From Hanleya hanleyi (lineage: Eukaryota > Mollusca > Polyplacophora > Lepidopleurida > Hanleyidae): 64,000 nt of DNA. Shown piece by piece: positions 23,086 to 35,099 of the stretch. The translations under genes were made by a program, and so were the position numbers. The notes beneath the pieces were generated by a model. That model did no database searches. It worked only from the letters and a program-made list of their open reading frames with translations, and was not told the DNA's origin. Position 1 is the stretch's first letter, and every line of letters begins with the position of its first letter. The stretch covers positions 62,001 through 126,000 of the forward strand of contig JAVTVY010039269.1 of assembly GCA_036873755.1 (NCBI GenBank), read 5' to 3'.

Positions 23086-23561
23086 CACATATCACGAATA
23101 GTTAGATTCTTGGTATGTGCTTTAGAGTAGGTTAACCAGAAGACTATACTGTGAAGCCATGTGACTCAGTATGTCGCACCTCTTCCCACTTCCCTTATAT
23201 GTGTTGTAATTGGAATTCGTTCGGTTGAAATGGACCCACAATTTAAGCCTTGGAGTCACATGATTTAAGCCTTGGAGTCACATGATTGTCGGATTACACC
23301 GATCTTTGTGCCCACCATCATAACATGTTGTCAAACACGGAATATTCGACCAATGAGCTTACTCTACAGAATAACATAAATTGCCTCTGTTTGAGAAAAC
23401 TGAAGCGAAGGTGCTAGCTAATAAACTATGACGATGTTTCACACTTAATTTAGTAACCAATGCAAGGCGAGATATATACGTCCATAAGGCTCTTCTGGAA
23501 GATTACAGTCCGTGAAACTACATTTGAGTATGAACAGTAATTAATCCCTTGCCAAATAGAG

Positions 23562-23885
23562 AGAGAGAGAATTAAGCTTTAACGTCGCGTTCAGCAATAG
23601 TTCAGCTATATTGCGACGATCAAACAAAATTATAGATATTCAATTTAATAACTTAGTAATCCAACACATTAAAACATACACACATTAAAACTTTTACAAC
23701 AGACCGATTTCTCTCAAATAACCTAAGATACTGTCTTCTTTCACCCGACTAAAAATATCTTCTAAAGTAGCTGCTCGATAAAAAGATTCTCTTACAATCT
23801 TAAAATTTATACAGTCGATAAGAATATGTTTCACTGTGAGATCTTAGTGGCATGGAATACACCCTAGGACTGGCTGATTTTCAGT
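23562..23885 (-). mobile_element. I-clade LINE 3' end
   Basis: Tail GAGAATTAAGCTTTAACGTC, UTR, then the last about 60 codons of the C-terminal domain (minus strand; HILIDC region near 23820 is recognisable but interrupted). 5'-truncated near 23880. Confidence 0.7.
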
Positions 23886-24006
23886 CAACAATAACAATAA
23901 ACCTACATATATTTGTCAAGTGACATGTACAAATGGTGGGCCTCGGGGACTAACAGAAGAATCCTACCACATACAGGTAATAAATTGGAGCGATATGCAA
24001 GAGGTG

Positions 24007-24150
24007 GGAGCAATGAGCTCCACAAGCAATGAGCTCAACTACAAGCTATGAACTCCGCTACAAATAATGAACTCCACTACAAGCACTGAAATCTGCTACA
24101 CGCAATGAACTCCAATCCAAGCTATGAACTCCACTACAAACAATGGACTC
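24007..24150 (+). repeat. Degenerate 17-20 bp minisatellite, U2
   Basis: Same ACTACAAGCAATGAACTCC-like repeats as 8396-8548, in the same place upstream of the receptor relic. Confidence 0.85.
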
Positions 24151-24309
24151 CAGTTACTAGCAACGACAGTTTCTTTTCAGCGCTGAGTGGATTTGGCCAA
24201 GACGGCAGGTATACTTTATACGTTGACAGGCCCAAAGATATCATTCTGCTTGGAAGAGCCACACCAAATGGGTTTTGAAACCTGAAAAGCTGCTGTGGCT
24301 GAGAGAGCT

Positions 24310-25690
24310 GTCATGGCTGATGCATTATGTATTCATAAGTGCTCCAGCTATTACGGTGTTCTCTTGTGCCATGCTGTTCCAGCAGATGGCCACATACTTG
24401 AACAGCGAGCGTTTTTAAATGCGGTACTGGGTGTTTGAGTAGTAATGCTGAATGTAAGGAGAGGCCATCTCTGGGCTATCATTGTGAAGACCAGCTCGAT
24501 GACCATGCCATCGATGGCTGTGCTCCAGCCATCACCTGTCCAGCAGGTCAGGGAGCCACTTTAAAGAGGTTGGTTAACAGAAGGTTGAATGTCTCCTGTG
24601 TGGACGGCCAGGATGACACGTAGCGATGTATTAAACGAACTAAATGCTCTGCTGATGGTTTGGTGATAGCTGACCCTGGTAATCTGAGTCATGTTGCCGC
24701 ATGTAAGTGCAATGGTATTGCTGGTTACCGGATTGACTTTGACTACAGGGAGAAACACCAGGGTAACTACTGGTGCTCTCAAAATGATGGGCCTGCTGGT
24801 GCGACCCAGTCAAATGTAACACCGGAGAAATATACAGCGAAGCAGAAAGAGAATGTGTTGCCGTAACCATGGTAACTGAATTACTTTCCCGTTGTTCCTA
24901 TACATGCCAGAAATGCCTAGTCAATCAAAAGATGTAAACAACACACGGGCTGCTACTCCTGCACCCGAAGATACAACAGCCCGCACTGAAATGTCTGGCC
25001 CTGTAGGTCCCCTGCTGGAAAAAATATTCGTAAATGTTTCGGGGCAGTGGCCGGCTTGGACATAGTGCTAATCGTGATAGCACAGTCCTGCTGTAGGAAT
25101 CGACAATTGAGTCACAGAAATGATCATTTGAATGGGAGTGTTGGAAATGGTCCTACTACCATCAGTGCAAATGGATCAGCAGAAGTCCCACCAGGTCCGT
25201 TACAAGATACAGAAGCAGATACAAGATACAGAAACAACAGTCCAGGCTCTAATGGCAATGGTAATGTACCCAGATCCACTACAAGAATCTGATCCCAATC
25301 ATCGGACTGCACAGGTGCTCCAAGGAACCGCAACCCTGCCGAATCGCGTGGAAACCAACGGTCGAGAAGAGAACAGACAGCCTTTCATTGCTTCTAAATC
25401 CTCTGGTGAATGTGATACCCTGGCTGCACCTTTTTCCAACCCTGGGTCTCCTACTGTCATTATGAATGCTGCTTCAAATAGCACGGTGTCCGCCCAGTGT
25501 GGTGGCGGAAACATCACCACACAGATGGGGAACTACCATGCTCCGGATGTCCACATGGTGCGCGATGAGGAAGTAGATACCACCGGGTGATGATATTCAC
25601 CGCAAGAGCATGATGATGGGAGGGTCGGCTCTGTGTACAATGGTGTTGAATGTGACGGCGAAATTCTGAAGCGCAAATAACTGAGAACAG
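24310..25690 (+). pseudogene. TNF-receptor-like relic, copy 2
   Basis: Second copy of the receptor gene. It has lost about 14 bp after the signal peptide (frameshift near 24405) and about 60 bp in the middle of the ectodomain (near 24615). The GYHCEDQLDDHAIDGCAP part and the CKCNGIAGY box are clear. The membrane span has an Asp (AGLDIVLIVIA) where copies 1 and 4 have Val. The distal cytoplasmic tail is the best of the family: an open frame to 25590 containing TVSAQCGGGNITTQMGNYHA and ending DEEVDTTG. The frame breaks at the CRD end, at the stalk/membrane joint and inside the tail are the same as in copy 1. Confidence 0.65.
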
Positions 25691-26345
25691 ACACGGATCA
25701 GACATATGAGAAAGAAGTCGTTGATACAGATCAAATGGAACCTAAAGACTTCTTTGGTGTGCAAGTAGCCTACACTAGACTACATAGGACAAAACTAGGC
25801 CTTAGACTGCTAGCTGATTATCAAATTTAAAGGAACACAGCACAGTTTTATCATGATTATGCAGGTACTCAGTGATGTGTGTATATATGTACTTGCCATA
25901 ATAGTGTAAATGTGAAATCGCGGGTATTCCATCAACTAAACAAACCTGTCACATTCCATCCATGTATCAAACCTGACAGGAGATACATACCAACATGGGG
26001 GTAATGAACTGTGTGGATGTTATTAACCACGAGAATAATTAACCATTAATTAGTTAATTATTAACCATTATGCCTCGTGCATATTAAATGCACGAGGCAT
26101 TTATTTACACACTTCTTGAAGACGACTAGCCATGATAACTGTGGACGTAGTACAGAGAAGCGAATAACCATTTTACATACCTTGGAATTACAGTTATACA
26201 AGACTTGCTCAAAGAAAGACGGAGCAGACAACCTTGACTTGCCCTTTATGGGAGACCCATTCATGTGCTGGGTGCCTTCCGTTTAAGACTACACGAAGGG
26301 ATACTTATCGCTTCAATAAGTACAAGATACGGTTTGGTACATCAT
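25691..26345. repeat. Unit segment downstream of receptor relic, U2
   Basis: Matches 10151-10770. A private feature is the AT-rich insertion around 26025-26105 carrying a hairpin. No gene is seen. Confidence 0.7.
26070..26100. repeat. 13-bp perfect hairpin
   Basis: ATGCCTCGTGCAT and ATGCACGAGGCAT pair around a 5-nt loop (ATTAA). Other units have only the right arm (TATGCACGAGGCAT), so U2 gained an inverted copy plus ATTAACCATTAA-type repeats. Confidence 0.85.
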
Positions 26346-26346
26346 A

Positions 26347-26480
26347 TGAGAGAGAGAGAGTATTAAGGTTTAACGTCGCGTTCTGCAATATTTCAGCCAT
26401 ATACCTATTTTTTATAGGTGAAACGGCACACTTACCATTCTTGTCAGTTCATCGGCGTCACGGTGAGTACAAATGCTGTA
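26347..26480. other. Deletion region in U2
   Basis: A retroposon tail (GTTTAACGTCGCGTTCTGCA) runs quickly into sequence that in U1 lies at about 12260. U2 therefore lacks the roughly 1.4-kb stretch corresponding to 10.84-12.25 kb, including two module copies. Confidence 0.7.
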
Positions 26481-26709
26481 TTCTTATGCCATCGTCGCTT
26501 GCGAGCCAGGCTCTTGTAAAAATCCATATGAACCGCACGTTTAATAAAGCAGGTGGTGCGATGCCCTGGATCGAATCCAGCTTCGGCATGGGTGCCTCCA
26601 TTTTTTTTATATCTTTCCTACTGCAATTCCGATGAGCTGATTACAGCCCTATCGATTTTGGAGTCAAAAATAGATCTTCGCCGATTGATCAGTGACCTCC
26701 ACAATACTT

Positions 26710-27010
26710 TAGAGAGAGAGAATTAAGGTTTAATGCCGCGTTCAGCAATATTTCAGCTAAATAGCGATGATCAAACAAAATTCTAATACTCAAGTGCATA
26801 ACTTAGTAATCCAACACATTAAACATACACACATTAAAACTTATGCAACAAACCGATTTCTCTCAAATAACCCAAGACACAGTCATCGCTCATCCTACTA
26901 AAAAGATCTTCCAAAGTAGTCGCTCGATAAAAAGAAACTCTTACAACCTTAAAATCTATACAGCCGATAAGAATATGTTTCACTGTGAGATCTTCGTGGC
27001 ATGGAAACAG
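26710..27010 (-). mobile_element. I-clade LINE 3' end, U2
   Basis: Tail GAATTAAGGTTTAATGCCGC, UTR and C-terminal codons on the minus strand, truncated near 27000 exactly as in U1, showing shared ancestry of the insertion. Confidence 0.75.
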
Positions 27011-27049
27011 AGTTTGGATGAAATACTCAAAATTGAGTTTCGACCCAAA

Positions 27050-27330
27050 TATTTCATCAAGCTTACCACCTTGTCGGTATGTGAGGTCAAAATTACACCA
27101 CCGATTGACCTCAAAACTGGTATGTAAGCATTATCGTGGTCACTGATGACGATAACGATAGTGCTATATAAATACACTATTGCAAATTTTAGTCTTCGGC
27201 CGCAGGTCAAAACCAATGCCCTAGGGCAACGCACAGGTCAAGTGGTCATCACATATCAAAAGGTCAAGGTCATCAACCTATATCTTGTGACCTTAGGACA
27301 AGGTCGAAGTCACACCGAAAATAGAGTTGA
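27050..27330. promoter_or_regulatory. AGGTCA half-site-rich block, U2 (shortened)
   Basis: Shorter version of 12850-13245, having lost about 120 bp in the middle. Several AGGTCA/TGACCT hexamers remain. Regulatory function is speculative. Confidence 0.35.
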
Positions 27331-27397
27331 TGTGATTGGTTGATTGGTGATTTTCCAATGCTGACACTTTCAGAGGCTGTACACCATTGGCCCAATT

Positions 27398-27420
27398 ACT
27401 CGTCTGTAAGATCGCAAGAG
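27398..27420. other. Empty target site of the CR1-like LINE, U2
   Basis: CTCGTCTGTAAGATCGCAAG is uninterrupted; it matches both flanks of the LINE in U3 and U4, including the CGCAAGAG right flank. Confidence 0.85.
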
Positions 27421-28491
27421 AATCCGTTAGAAATTACAAATATATGAATGGAGATTGCCAGAGCAAATCGTGCTATCCATCTTATGTTGTCATGGATGAT
27501 TTAATGGGGCGCCTGCTGTTACCTTAAAATCTCCATGACTGTATTATATATTGTCAAAAATCTCCAAGAGAGAGCTATTCGGCAATGCATAGATCTTTTC
27601 TAACCCTATCTTAGTTTTAGAGCTACACTCGGAAAACCGACACGTCAAACGCTTTTATTACCCGACTTTCAACAAGTAACATACTAACTTATGGACGTCA
27701 GGCGTTTTCCGGCTATATCTCCATTAAAGATGAAGGTTAGTCATTACCTAAACGTCAGCGGTTAGGGTTCAGTATCTGTTTCTGTACATACACAGGATGG
27801 TATAGACAGAAAAAAATATGAATTTGGAGTTATTTGATAGAATATCATACGAGTATCGTTTTGAGCTAAATTTGCGTAATCTTCGGTGCCACATATCATG
27901 GGAAATTCAAAATGGGAACATTGAATCTACATTTTGATGGTTTTATCCCAAGTTTTACACTTTTATTGCCTGAAAATGGGTTAAATTAATTTATATTGCC
28001 GGAAATAATCAGTTTGCATCATATTTAAGTTTGGAGATATCCACCCGAGCAGAAGTTTGAAAATGGTCACCAATCGCGTGTTGGTGTGTCCGTGTACGAT
28101 ATGTTTAAGAAATGCGAAGTAAATATTATGAATTATGAAACTTGTCACACAGAGCATGCCTGTGCAACTCGTTCTGAATATAGCCTATAGCCATCACATG
28201 TAGGCATTATGTAGGTCTATTTATAATAGTGTGCAAATGGAGCATTATTTTAGTGAGACGATATATTAGATTTGCTTGGAAGGATGGTCTGATTCGTCGT
28301 GTAGGCGAACACACTCTGTCAAATATAGTTTCTGAGTTAACAACTTGAATGAAACGATGTTATACAAAATAAGGTTCTCTCCCCACCCAGTTACTTGGTA
28401 AAACACTAATTGAATTGAAAGATTACATTCATAAAACGGTAGCGGAGGTTTACAATTGTCTAAAATATATTGACCCTGTTGAGACCTAGGT

Positions 28492-28770
28492 CTGCATGCA
28501 TACTGTTTGAACCGTGAGCCACAATTTTTCTCTCGTACATGGTTCTTGGTTGACAGGCATCACTGGAAAAATCACAAATGTGCACCTGGTTATGTTCTCG
28601 ATAAATATCCCCAGTATTCTACCATAAACAGTCAGATGGTGGAACAGTGTAATGCAACAATAAATAAGTTGAGTTCACTATCATATATGAACCAAGAAAA
28701 CTTCATGGACAGTCTTATTTTCTTCTTATGGTACACAAACCGAAAGCAAGACAAGGTCACTTCCACATAG
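28492..28770 (+). pseudogene. KDZ/cysteine-cluster transposase-like fragment, U2
   Basis: Same fragment as in U1: LHAYCLNREPQFF, FLVDRHHWKNHKCAPGY, INSQMVEQCNATINKL, a two-codon deletion (LSSLSYMN for LKSSLSYMN), ending at the same stop. His is present in HWKNHKC. Open for about 90 codons; upstream has stops. See the U1 copy for family reasoning. Confidence 0.6.
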
Positions 28771-29348
28771 CAAGGAGTCGGAAAATAAGGCACACCTAGA
28801 ACATCAATCTATCAACCCCATCAGAGGATATGGAACATACCATGATCCTTGAACCCATGATATCTGTATAAAGAGGGAATATCTCAGTCTGATTTGCAGG
28901 GAGTATATGAGAAATGTCAGATGCTTATTTTCAGGCTTGTAGAATGGAAAACTGACCAGTTTGGCAGTGTTTCAATCAACACATGTAGATTGCCCCTTCC
29001 TCAATATACTACTTTATGTTCAACCTTAAACAAAAGCTTTGCCCCCATGCATTGACCCCCAAGGAGATGACGGGTTACTTCCAACATACATAATTTAAGT
29101 GGGGAGCTATATAATGCGAGGTGTACAAAGTTAGAAAATTGCAATAGTCACCAATTCATCATGTACAAAATCTCCAAATGATATTAGTCTGTAGTGATAT
29201 AGTGACTGTAGTAGGGGCACATTTTGTATAGGGAGTGACTATAGAGCCCTAATGGGATGAGGCTGCTACGTCAAATGGACAGATGGAGGCATGCGCCCAG
29301 TCTCACATTTTTGGTATACAGTCTCAAAGATATAGTATGTTATGGTTA
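28771..29348. repeat. Unit segment, U2
   Basis: Matches 14693-15262. The U1 95-codon ORF is interrupted by TGA here (ATGCATTGACCCCC). Confidence 0.65.
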
Positions 29349-30291
29349 ATTCAATTCAATTCTTTATTGCATACACCCATACAAGGCAGTGCAAAGATAT
29401 AACATATAAATAATAGACAGATTCAGTTGGATATGTACAATGTTTCAAGTTCGTAACTGCATGCAATGATAAACATAACCACAGACAGTTCCGCATAAAG
29501 ACGGAAAATTAATTGTCATTATTGTATGGTATTTTTCATCAGATAACATAGTTTCAAAATGTGGAAAATTTCTTTTGATATCGATAAAAAGCTTTTGACG
29601 CAATTCGGCATAGTGTGGGCAAGCAAGAGAAAATGGATTTCATTTTCAACAGCACCTGTAGAACAATGAGTATAAATTCTTCATTCATGGGGTATTTTTG
29701 GCTTGCAATGTCTACCGGTCTCGACACGCAGCTTATGGTTACTTAGTCTTAAGCGACAGAAGCTTTCCCTATATTTCTTGCTAGTAGTATGAATTAAATA
29801 AGGTTCTATGGCATATTTGATTTTTATTTGGAGGTAGCTTTTTAACTTAGTGGAGGATTTATTTTCTTCGCTGGTGACAAACAAACTAATCAAATGGGCT
29901 GTTACTTTCGCTTTGACATTTTCAATAACAAGACTTCTACTCTGATTGAATTCAATGAGATGCCAGACATTGATTTCTGATGTTCAGGATTGAACGTTCA
30001 TGAGCCAGTTTGGCTTGTTTTCCAAGACAAGTGCCTTACTGGATTCATAGGCATGAAACAATAAACGAGTTTGTGGTATATTTTTCAACCGATAGGTAAA
30101 ATTAATAAGATTCAGCATGATATCCTAAATAAGGGGATGGCTACCCAGTTCAGCACGTACAGCCCAGTTAGATGCATATTTACCTGCACCTAAAATATAC
30201 TTGCACAACTTTATATGTACTGATTCAACATGTAATTTATCACAGTTGCTAATACAGGAGAGGTCAGCCCTCCAGATTTCACTACCATATA
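29349..30291 (-). mobile_element. Second LINE family, C-terminal fragment, U2
   Basis: A 943-bp insertion relative to U1 and U3. The plus strand begins with ATTCAATTCAATTC, the reverse complement of a (GAATT)n 3' tail. The minus strand then encodes parts of a non-LTR retrotransposon C-terminus: YGSEIW, CKYILGAGKYASNW, VRAELGSHPL, and SFCRLRLSNHKLRVETGRH before a KIPHE box. These are typical of the region after the reverse transcriptase. Frames are broken. The insertion interrupts GTTATGGTTA/TGTAACCATGG; no clear target-site duplication is seen. Confidence 0.8.
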
Positions 30292-30790
30292 TGTAACCAT
30301 GGACCTGTAAATTTCTAGCTGTTGGAGGAAATTGAACTATCTCTCCGTCCTCTCTAAATCTATATATTTGTCGTAGTAGAAAGTGGAATCTGATGAAATC
30401 TCAGATTCTATCATATAGAAACTGGAATTCTCACTTGTACGGGTAGATTCTGATATAAATAAACTGCAGAATAACGAACAAAAACCAAATATAATGATTT
30501 TAGTTTTGACTAGTTATCGATTTGGATGTTACCAGCAATTATATAGTACGGGTAGGTATATATGCATTATATCTGGCAAATGTAATACTAAACGCCATAT
30601 AGCTATACATATGTGTGATTGTCAAAAGTACAAACAGAAAGGATACCGGTGAATGGATAACATTATCTAGTGCATTTTATCATCCTTGAAGTGGCAGATA
30701 TACATGTATGAATTTAAATTAGAGCGATATGCAAGAGGTGGGAAAACTTGACGTCTGGCGAGTAAAAAACAACCATATAACTCTACAGGA
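30292..30790. repeat. Unit segment ending at deletion junction
   Basis: Matches 15268-15775, including the GAGCGATATGCAAGAGGTGG head of the module. It stops at CTACAGGA, where U1 continues with AAGCTTCCCTCG. Confidence 0.8.
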
Positions 30791-30800
30791 AGAGAACGGT
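30785..30800. other. U2/U3 junction (deletion breakpoint)
   Basis: CTCTACAGGA of the module head is joined to GAGAACGGTCGGGAAGAGAA of the receptor tail. Relative to the order in U1, everything from the module to the middle of the next receptor gene is missing. Confidence 0.8.
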
Positions 30801-31120
30801 CGGGAAGAGAACAGAGAACCTTTCCTTGCTTCTAAATGCTCTGATGAAGGAGATACCCTGGCTGCACCGGTTTCTAACCCTGAGCCTTCTACTGTACTTA
30901 CAAATGCTGCTTCAAAAAACACGGTGTCGGCCCAGTGTGGTGACGGAAACATCACAACATAGATGGGGAACTTACATGCTCCAAAGGTACACAGAGCAAG
31001 ATGAGGAAGTAGACACCACAACAGATGGAGAGCCTGATGATGATCTACACCACGAGAGTATGGTGATGGGAGAACCGGCTCTGTATACAATGGTGTTGAA
31101 TGTGACGGCGAAATTCTGAA
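30791..31120 (+). pseudogene. TNF-receptor-like relic, copy 3 (3' tail only)
   Basis: Only the distal cytoplasmic-tail portion and 3' flank remain, beginning at a REENREPFLASK-like segment. The end of the coding part (GDGNITT then stop) matches copy 1. The signal peptide, cysteine-rich domain and membrane span are deleted at the U2/U3 junction. Confidence 0.7.
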
Positions 31121-31760
31121 CAGCAAATAACTGAGAACAGACACTGATCAGACATATGAGAAAGAAGTCGTTGATACAGATCAAATGGAACCTAAAAGAC
31201 CTCTTTAAAGTACAAGTAGCCTACACTATCCTACATAGGACTAAACCAGGCCTCAGACAATGCTAGCTGATTATCAAATTTAAAAGAACACAGCACAGTT
31301 TTATCATGTTTATGCAGGTACTCAGGGATGTGTGTATATATGTACTTGCCATAATAGTGTAAATGTGAAATCGCTGATATTCCATCAACTTAACAAACCT
31401 GATAGATTCCATCCACGTATCAAACCTGACAGGAGATACATACCAATGTGGGGGGTAATGAACTGTGTGGATATTATTAAACTGCTAGTCATATACTATG
31501 CACGAGGCATATACAAACACTTCTTGAAGAGACGAATAACCATGATAACTGTGGACGTGGTACAGAGAAGAGAATAACCATTTTACATAACATACCTTGG
31601 ACTTAGAGTCACACAAGACTTGCTCTAAGAAAGACGGAGCAGACAACCTTGACTTGCCCTTTATCGGAGACCCATTCATGTGCTGGATGCCTTCCGTTTA
31701 AGATTACACGAAGGGATACTTGTCGCTTCAATTAAGTGCACTATACAGTTTGGTACATCA
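31121..31760. repeat. Unit segment downstream of receptor relic, U3
   Basis: Closely matches 10140-10770, with one 38-bp unit at about 31533-31570. No gene. Confidence 0.8.
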
Positions 31761-32265
31761 TATGAGAGAGAGGGAGCTAGAGAGAGTATTAAGGTTTAAC
31801 GTCGCGTTCAGCAATAACAGCGTTCGTACTGGGGGCGGACTGGTCACCCACCATTCAACTGTAGGCGCAACCGCTGGTGCATGTACAGATAGTGCCAAGG
31901 GGATAGCCTACTCACCCCGACGCCGAAGAACTGGCATGAATGATACAGATTTCATGAAGCAACAGAAGCGACCATTGGAGTTATGTAACCCGATGAAATT
32001 TTAGCTGTTGCCGACAGTTGTGAGGGATATTATACATATATAAGTTTATCATTCATTCTCGATCGATACGAATGACCATTTGTCTATAAATGTCCGTTAT
32101 GTGGGATATATCGGTTGACTTTCGGAAAAGAAAAGATAACGAATCCCCTAAGCTGCACTGTGCGACGGGTTAATATGGACAAGTTGTCGTCCATGACATG
32201 AATTTAAGCGTCATTCAACAACGTCCATCTATTCATCTCAATCATGATACACTTCGAGTACAAGG

Positions 32266-32600
32266 GAGAGAATTAAGGTTTAAGGTTCACGAGACAATGC
32301 ATACAATAGCCAAGTCTGGGGACAACAATGTGTCTAGACTTGTGCCTTTTCAGCGACACAAAGACCCAGACAATAGTTTCCTACATGAAGTATCGACCAG
32401 GTTTAACGTCGCGTTCAGCAATATTTCAGCTATATAGCGACGATCAAACAAAATATGCCAACGTCCTACTGCAAGTCCATGCAGACACAAGAACAGGCAT
32501 CAGATCCGACATTCAATATTCAGCCGTCGTCCATAATCGGAAACCCTTTTCCGCACGACAGTTAGCATCAATTCTAAATATACATACAATGAAACTTTAA
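32266..32600 (-). mobile_element. Nested retroposon tails, U3
   Basis: Same arrangement as 11262-11600 with few differences. Confidence 0.65.
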
Positions 32601-32634
32601 GAATTACAACACATATTAGGGAAGTGGGATGTGT

Positions 32635-32733
32635 TGTATCTCAGGTACGCTTTTATTGTACCTGTTCATGTGGCAACTTGAATGACATGATCACACGGCC
32701 CCTAGCACCGGCATAAGCGGTATTAGATACAAA
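32635..32733 (+). repeat. Conserved module, U3
   Basis: Near-identical to 11631-11729; GGCCCCTAGCACCGG and AAGCGGTATTAGATAC are intact. Confidence 0.75.
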
Positions 32734-32782
32734 TCTAGAGAGCTATGATGGAAATGCTCTGATAACTCGCATATTGGTAATA

Positions 32783-34084
32783 GGAAGATAAGTCGTTTAC
32801 ATAAATAACAAAGAGTAGCGGACCAAGGATCGAGCCCTGTGGTACGCCCGTGTTAACAATTAAAGGATCGGACTCCATCCCGTTCACGACTTTATACTGA
32901 ATTCTGTCAGACAGGTAGTTTTGGAACCAATTTAGTGCCAGATCTGTCACCCCATAGTAATAAAGTTTGTCTAGCAGGATGGAGTGGTTCACTGTGTCAA
33001 ATGCTTTCCTCAGGTCGAGGGATACAAGGCCTACAATCTTTCGTTTATTCATAGCCTCAGTCAGGTTTTCAGTTACTTTCAACAGACTAGTTTCCGTCGA
33101 TCGACCTTTACGAAAACCAGACTGTGCTGTGTTCAAGAAGCTGTTCGCTGAAAGGTACTCATAAAGCTGACAATGTACCAGACGCTCAAGAACTTTAGAC
33201 AGTACGGGGAGTATAGAGATTGGGTGATAATTTCCAGGATCCATTTTGCTTCCTTTCTTGAACACAGCATTCACCTTAGCACTTCTCCATTCATTAGATA
33301 ATTTTCTCATGCTAAGCGATTTGTTAAAAATGAATGTCAAGCTATTAGAAATAGCAGGAGCTGCTATGGTAAGTAATTTAGCTTGATAATTGTCTAAGCC
33401 AGTGGCTTTCTTGCATGACAGATTCTTTAGCAAATAAAGAACATCGTTTTCAGATACAGAATTAAAAGAAAATATCTTCGTCTGATTGGGTAAGTATTTG
33501 CGAAGGTATGACATATAATGCATAGAAGATATAGCAATGCTATTAGCAAGGTTGACACCAATATCAACAAAGAAGGAGTTAAATATGTTAGACATACTTG
33601 TTGGATCTGATATAGTGTTACCTTCTATATCTAGACTAGTGATACACGATAGCTCCCATTTAGGTAACAGGTCTTTAAGAACAGACCATAACGTTTTACT
33701 GTCTCCTTTCGCATCTTTAATACTTCTCGTAAAGAACGTCTTCTTTCCATGTTTTATCATATTGTTCGTCTTATTTCTCAGATCTTTATAGAGTCTCCAA
33801 TGAGCAGGCAAGTTGGTCTCGATGGCCTGAATATGTGCTTTGTCCCGGGCATATTTGCGAGCAAGATCGATATCGTCCGTGTACCATGGGTTCGCTTGCT
33901 TTTTGCTTGAAGGCCTAAAACGTTTGGACGGACAGTGCTGTTGCACAACGTCATCAAATAACAGTTTCCATGCATTGTAGCTGTCCTCGATGTCTTCAAA
34001 TATTTCGATAGTGTTCCATGGAATTGTAGATAAATCATACAGGAATTCTTTTTCATTCAATTTTTTAAAACTCCGAGAAGTCAC
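32783..34084 (-). pseudogene. CR1-like LINE reverse transcriptase, N-terminal part (U3, inverted)
   Basis: Minus-strand frame running 34084 to 32735, uninterrupted until the inversion point after FVIYVNDLSS. It has the linker typical between endonuclease and reverse transcriptase (PWYTDDIDLARK), then MDPGNYHPISILPVLSKVLE, SGFRKGRSTETSLL, LDLRKAFDTVNH (first catalytic Asp) and GVPQGSILGPLLFVIY. The final about 15 codons are unit DNA beyond the breakpoint. The rest of the domain, from MYADD onward, is at 36630-37475 on the other strand. This copy lacks the frameshift and 12-bp deletion of the U4 copy. Confidence 0.9.
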
Positions 34085-35080
34085 AAATCGATGGTTTCCA
34101 TTAGATTTTTTGGTTCCCAGAATAATAAAGTATTTTCCCAGATCTGTTTACCCCTTAGTACATGTGTGCGTCGAGGGTCCGGAGGATTTGGAACATCATT
34201 GGTATTTGTCTCACTCCTTGATAAGTCGCCGAAGAAAGAATCACTGAATTTTGGTAGAGTACAGAAATCACAATAGAAGTTCAGACACTCGTCGATTTCA
34301 TAATTCCGATATGTCGGGATATCCATATTTACACATTTTCTGTGTAACCATAAGTCACATATATCACATTGAATTGCCTGTTGGTTCCTCTTAACGGGCT
34401 TGTTACATTCACCGGAAGGTTGCTTGATCGGACCTGGGTTCGTAGATATATCTCCAGACAGAATAAGTACCAGTAGGTAATGACTAGCAAGATACTTTTT
34501 GTATCTTCTGGACCCTCCAAATGTGCTGGTCAGTCTACTGTATTTAGTCGACTTATTTGAGATCTACTGACCTTTGTGGTACTGGTAGACGGCATTCTGT
34601 TGCAGCGAGATGCTAGTCGACAGCCGAGTGGCATTGCTATCGTGGCAGTGGGGTACTCCATCGTACACACACCAGCCCTCATGGTACGGAAGAACGTTAA
34701 GCAAAATCACAGTCAGAGAGATCACAAGTAGACATCCGTGCACACCAGGTACCATACTGGCGATGTAGATTATTCACAGAAATGTCCTATCATGTAGAGA
34801 ACACTATCGAGTGCTCTTGTTGGTGTTGTTACCAAGTGGCAGCCATTTGCAATTTACGAAACACACACATCAAGTCTATTTTTGGCTAAAAAACAGCATA
34901 AAATAGTCTTAAAAAGTGTCACAGAGCCACTAAAATATCTCCAGTATGTTTAAAAATACTTATAAAACGCTTTAAGAGACACAGGACTAAAAGAATAGTG
35001 TAAAATCCAGGTAAACTCCAGGAGCAGGTGTAAACAACCTGTAACTAGGTAAGGGCGACTACTCACTCACACCAATGCTT
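34085..35080 (-). pseudogene. CR1-like LINE 5' UTR and N-terminal frame with 2A-like motif and PHD finger (U3)
   Basis: Minus strand. A frame starting at 34755 (MVPGVHG with a hydrophobic leader) runs to a TAG at about 34564, where U4 has TGG. It continues in the same frame to the 2A-like GDISTNPGP (34455-34429) and a zinc-finger segment. The first zinc ligand is Ser here (PSGEC) but Cys in U4. The frame ends after KNLMETIDL at 34081; the endonuclease expected here is absent. The 5' UTR extends to about 35080. Confidence 0.75.
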
Positions 35081-35099
35081 ACACACCAATTTTACAGAC

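Larger units (their letters stand above)
22346..23560. repeat. Copy of the 2080-2935 segment
   Basis: Collinear with 2080-2935 but containing extra DNA at about 22850-23220, including a reversed module copy and a 40-bp tandem duplication around ACAGCTCACCAAT (22889 and 22929). A further 22-bp tandem duplication (ATTTAAGCCTTGGAGTCACA..) stands at 23241-23284. Confidence 0.75.
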
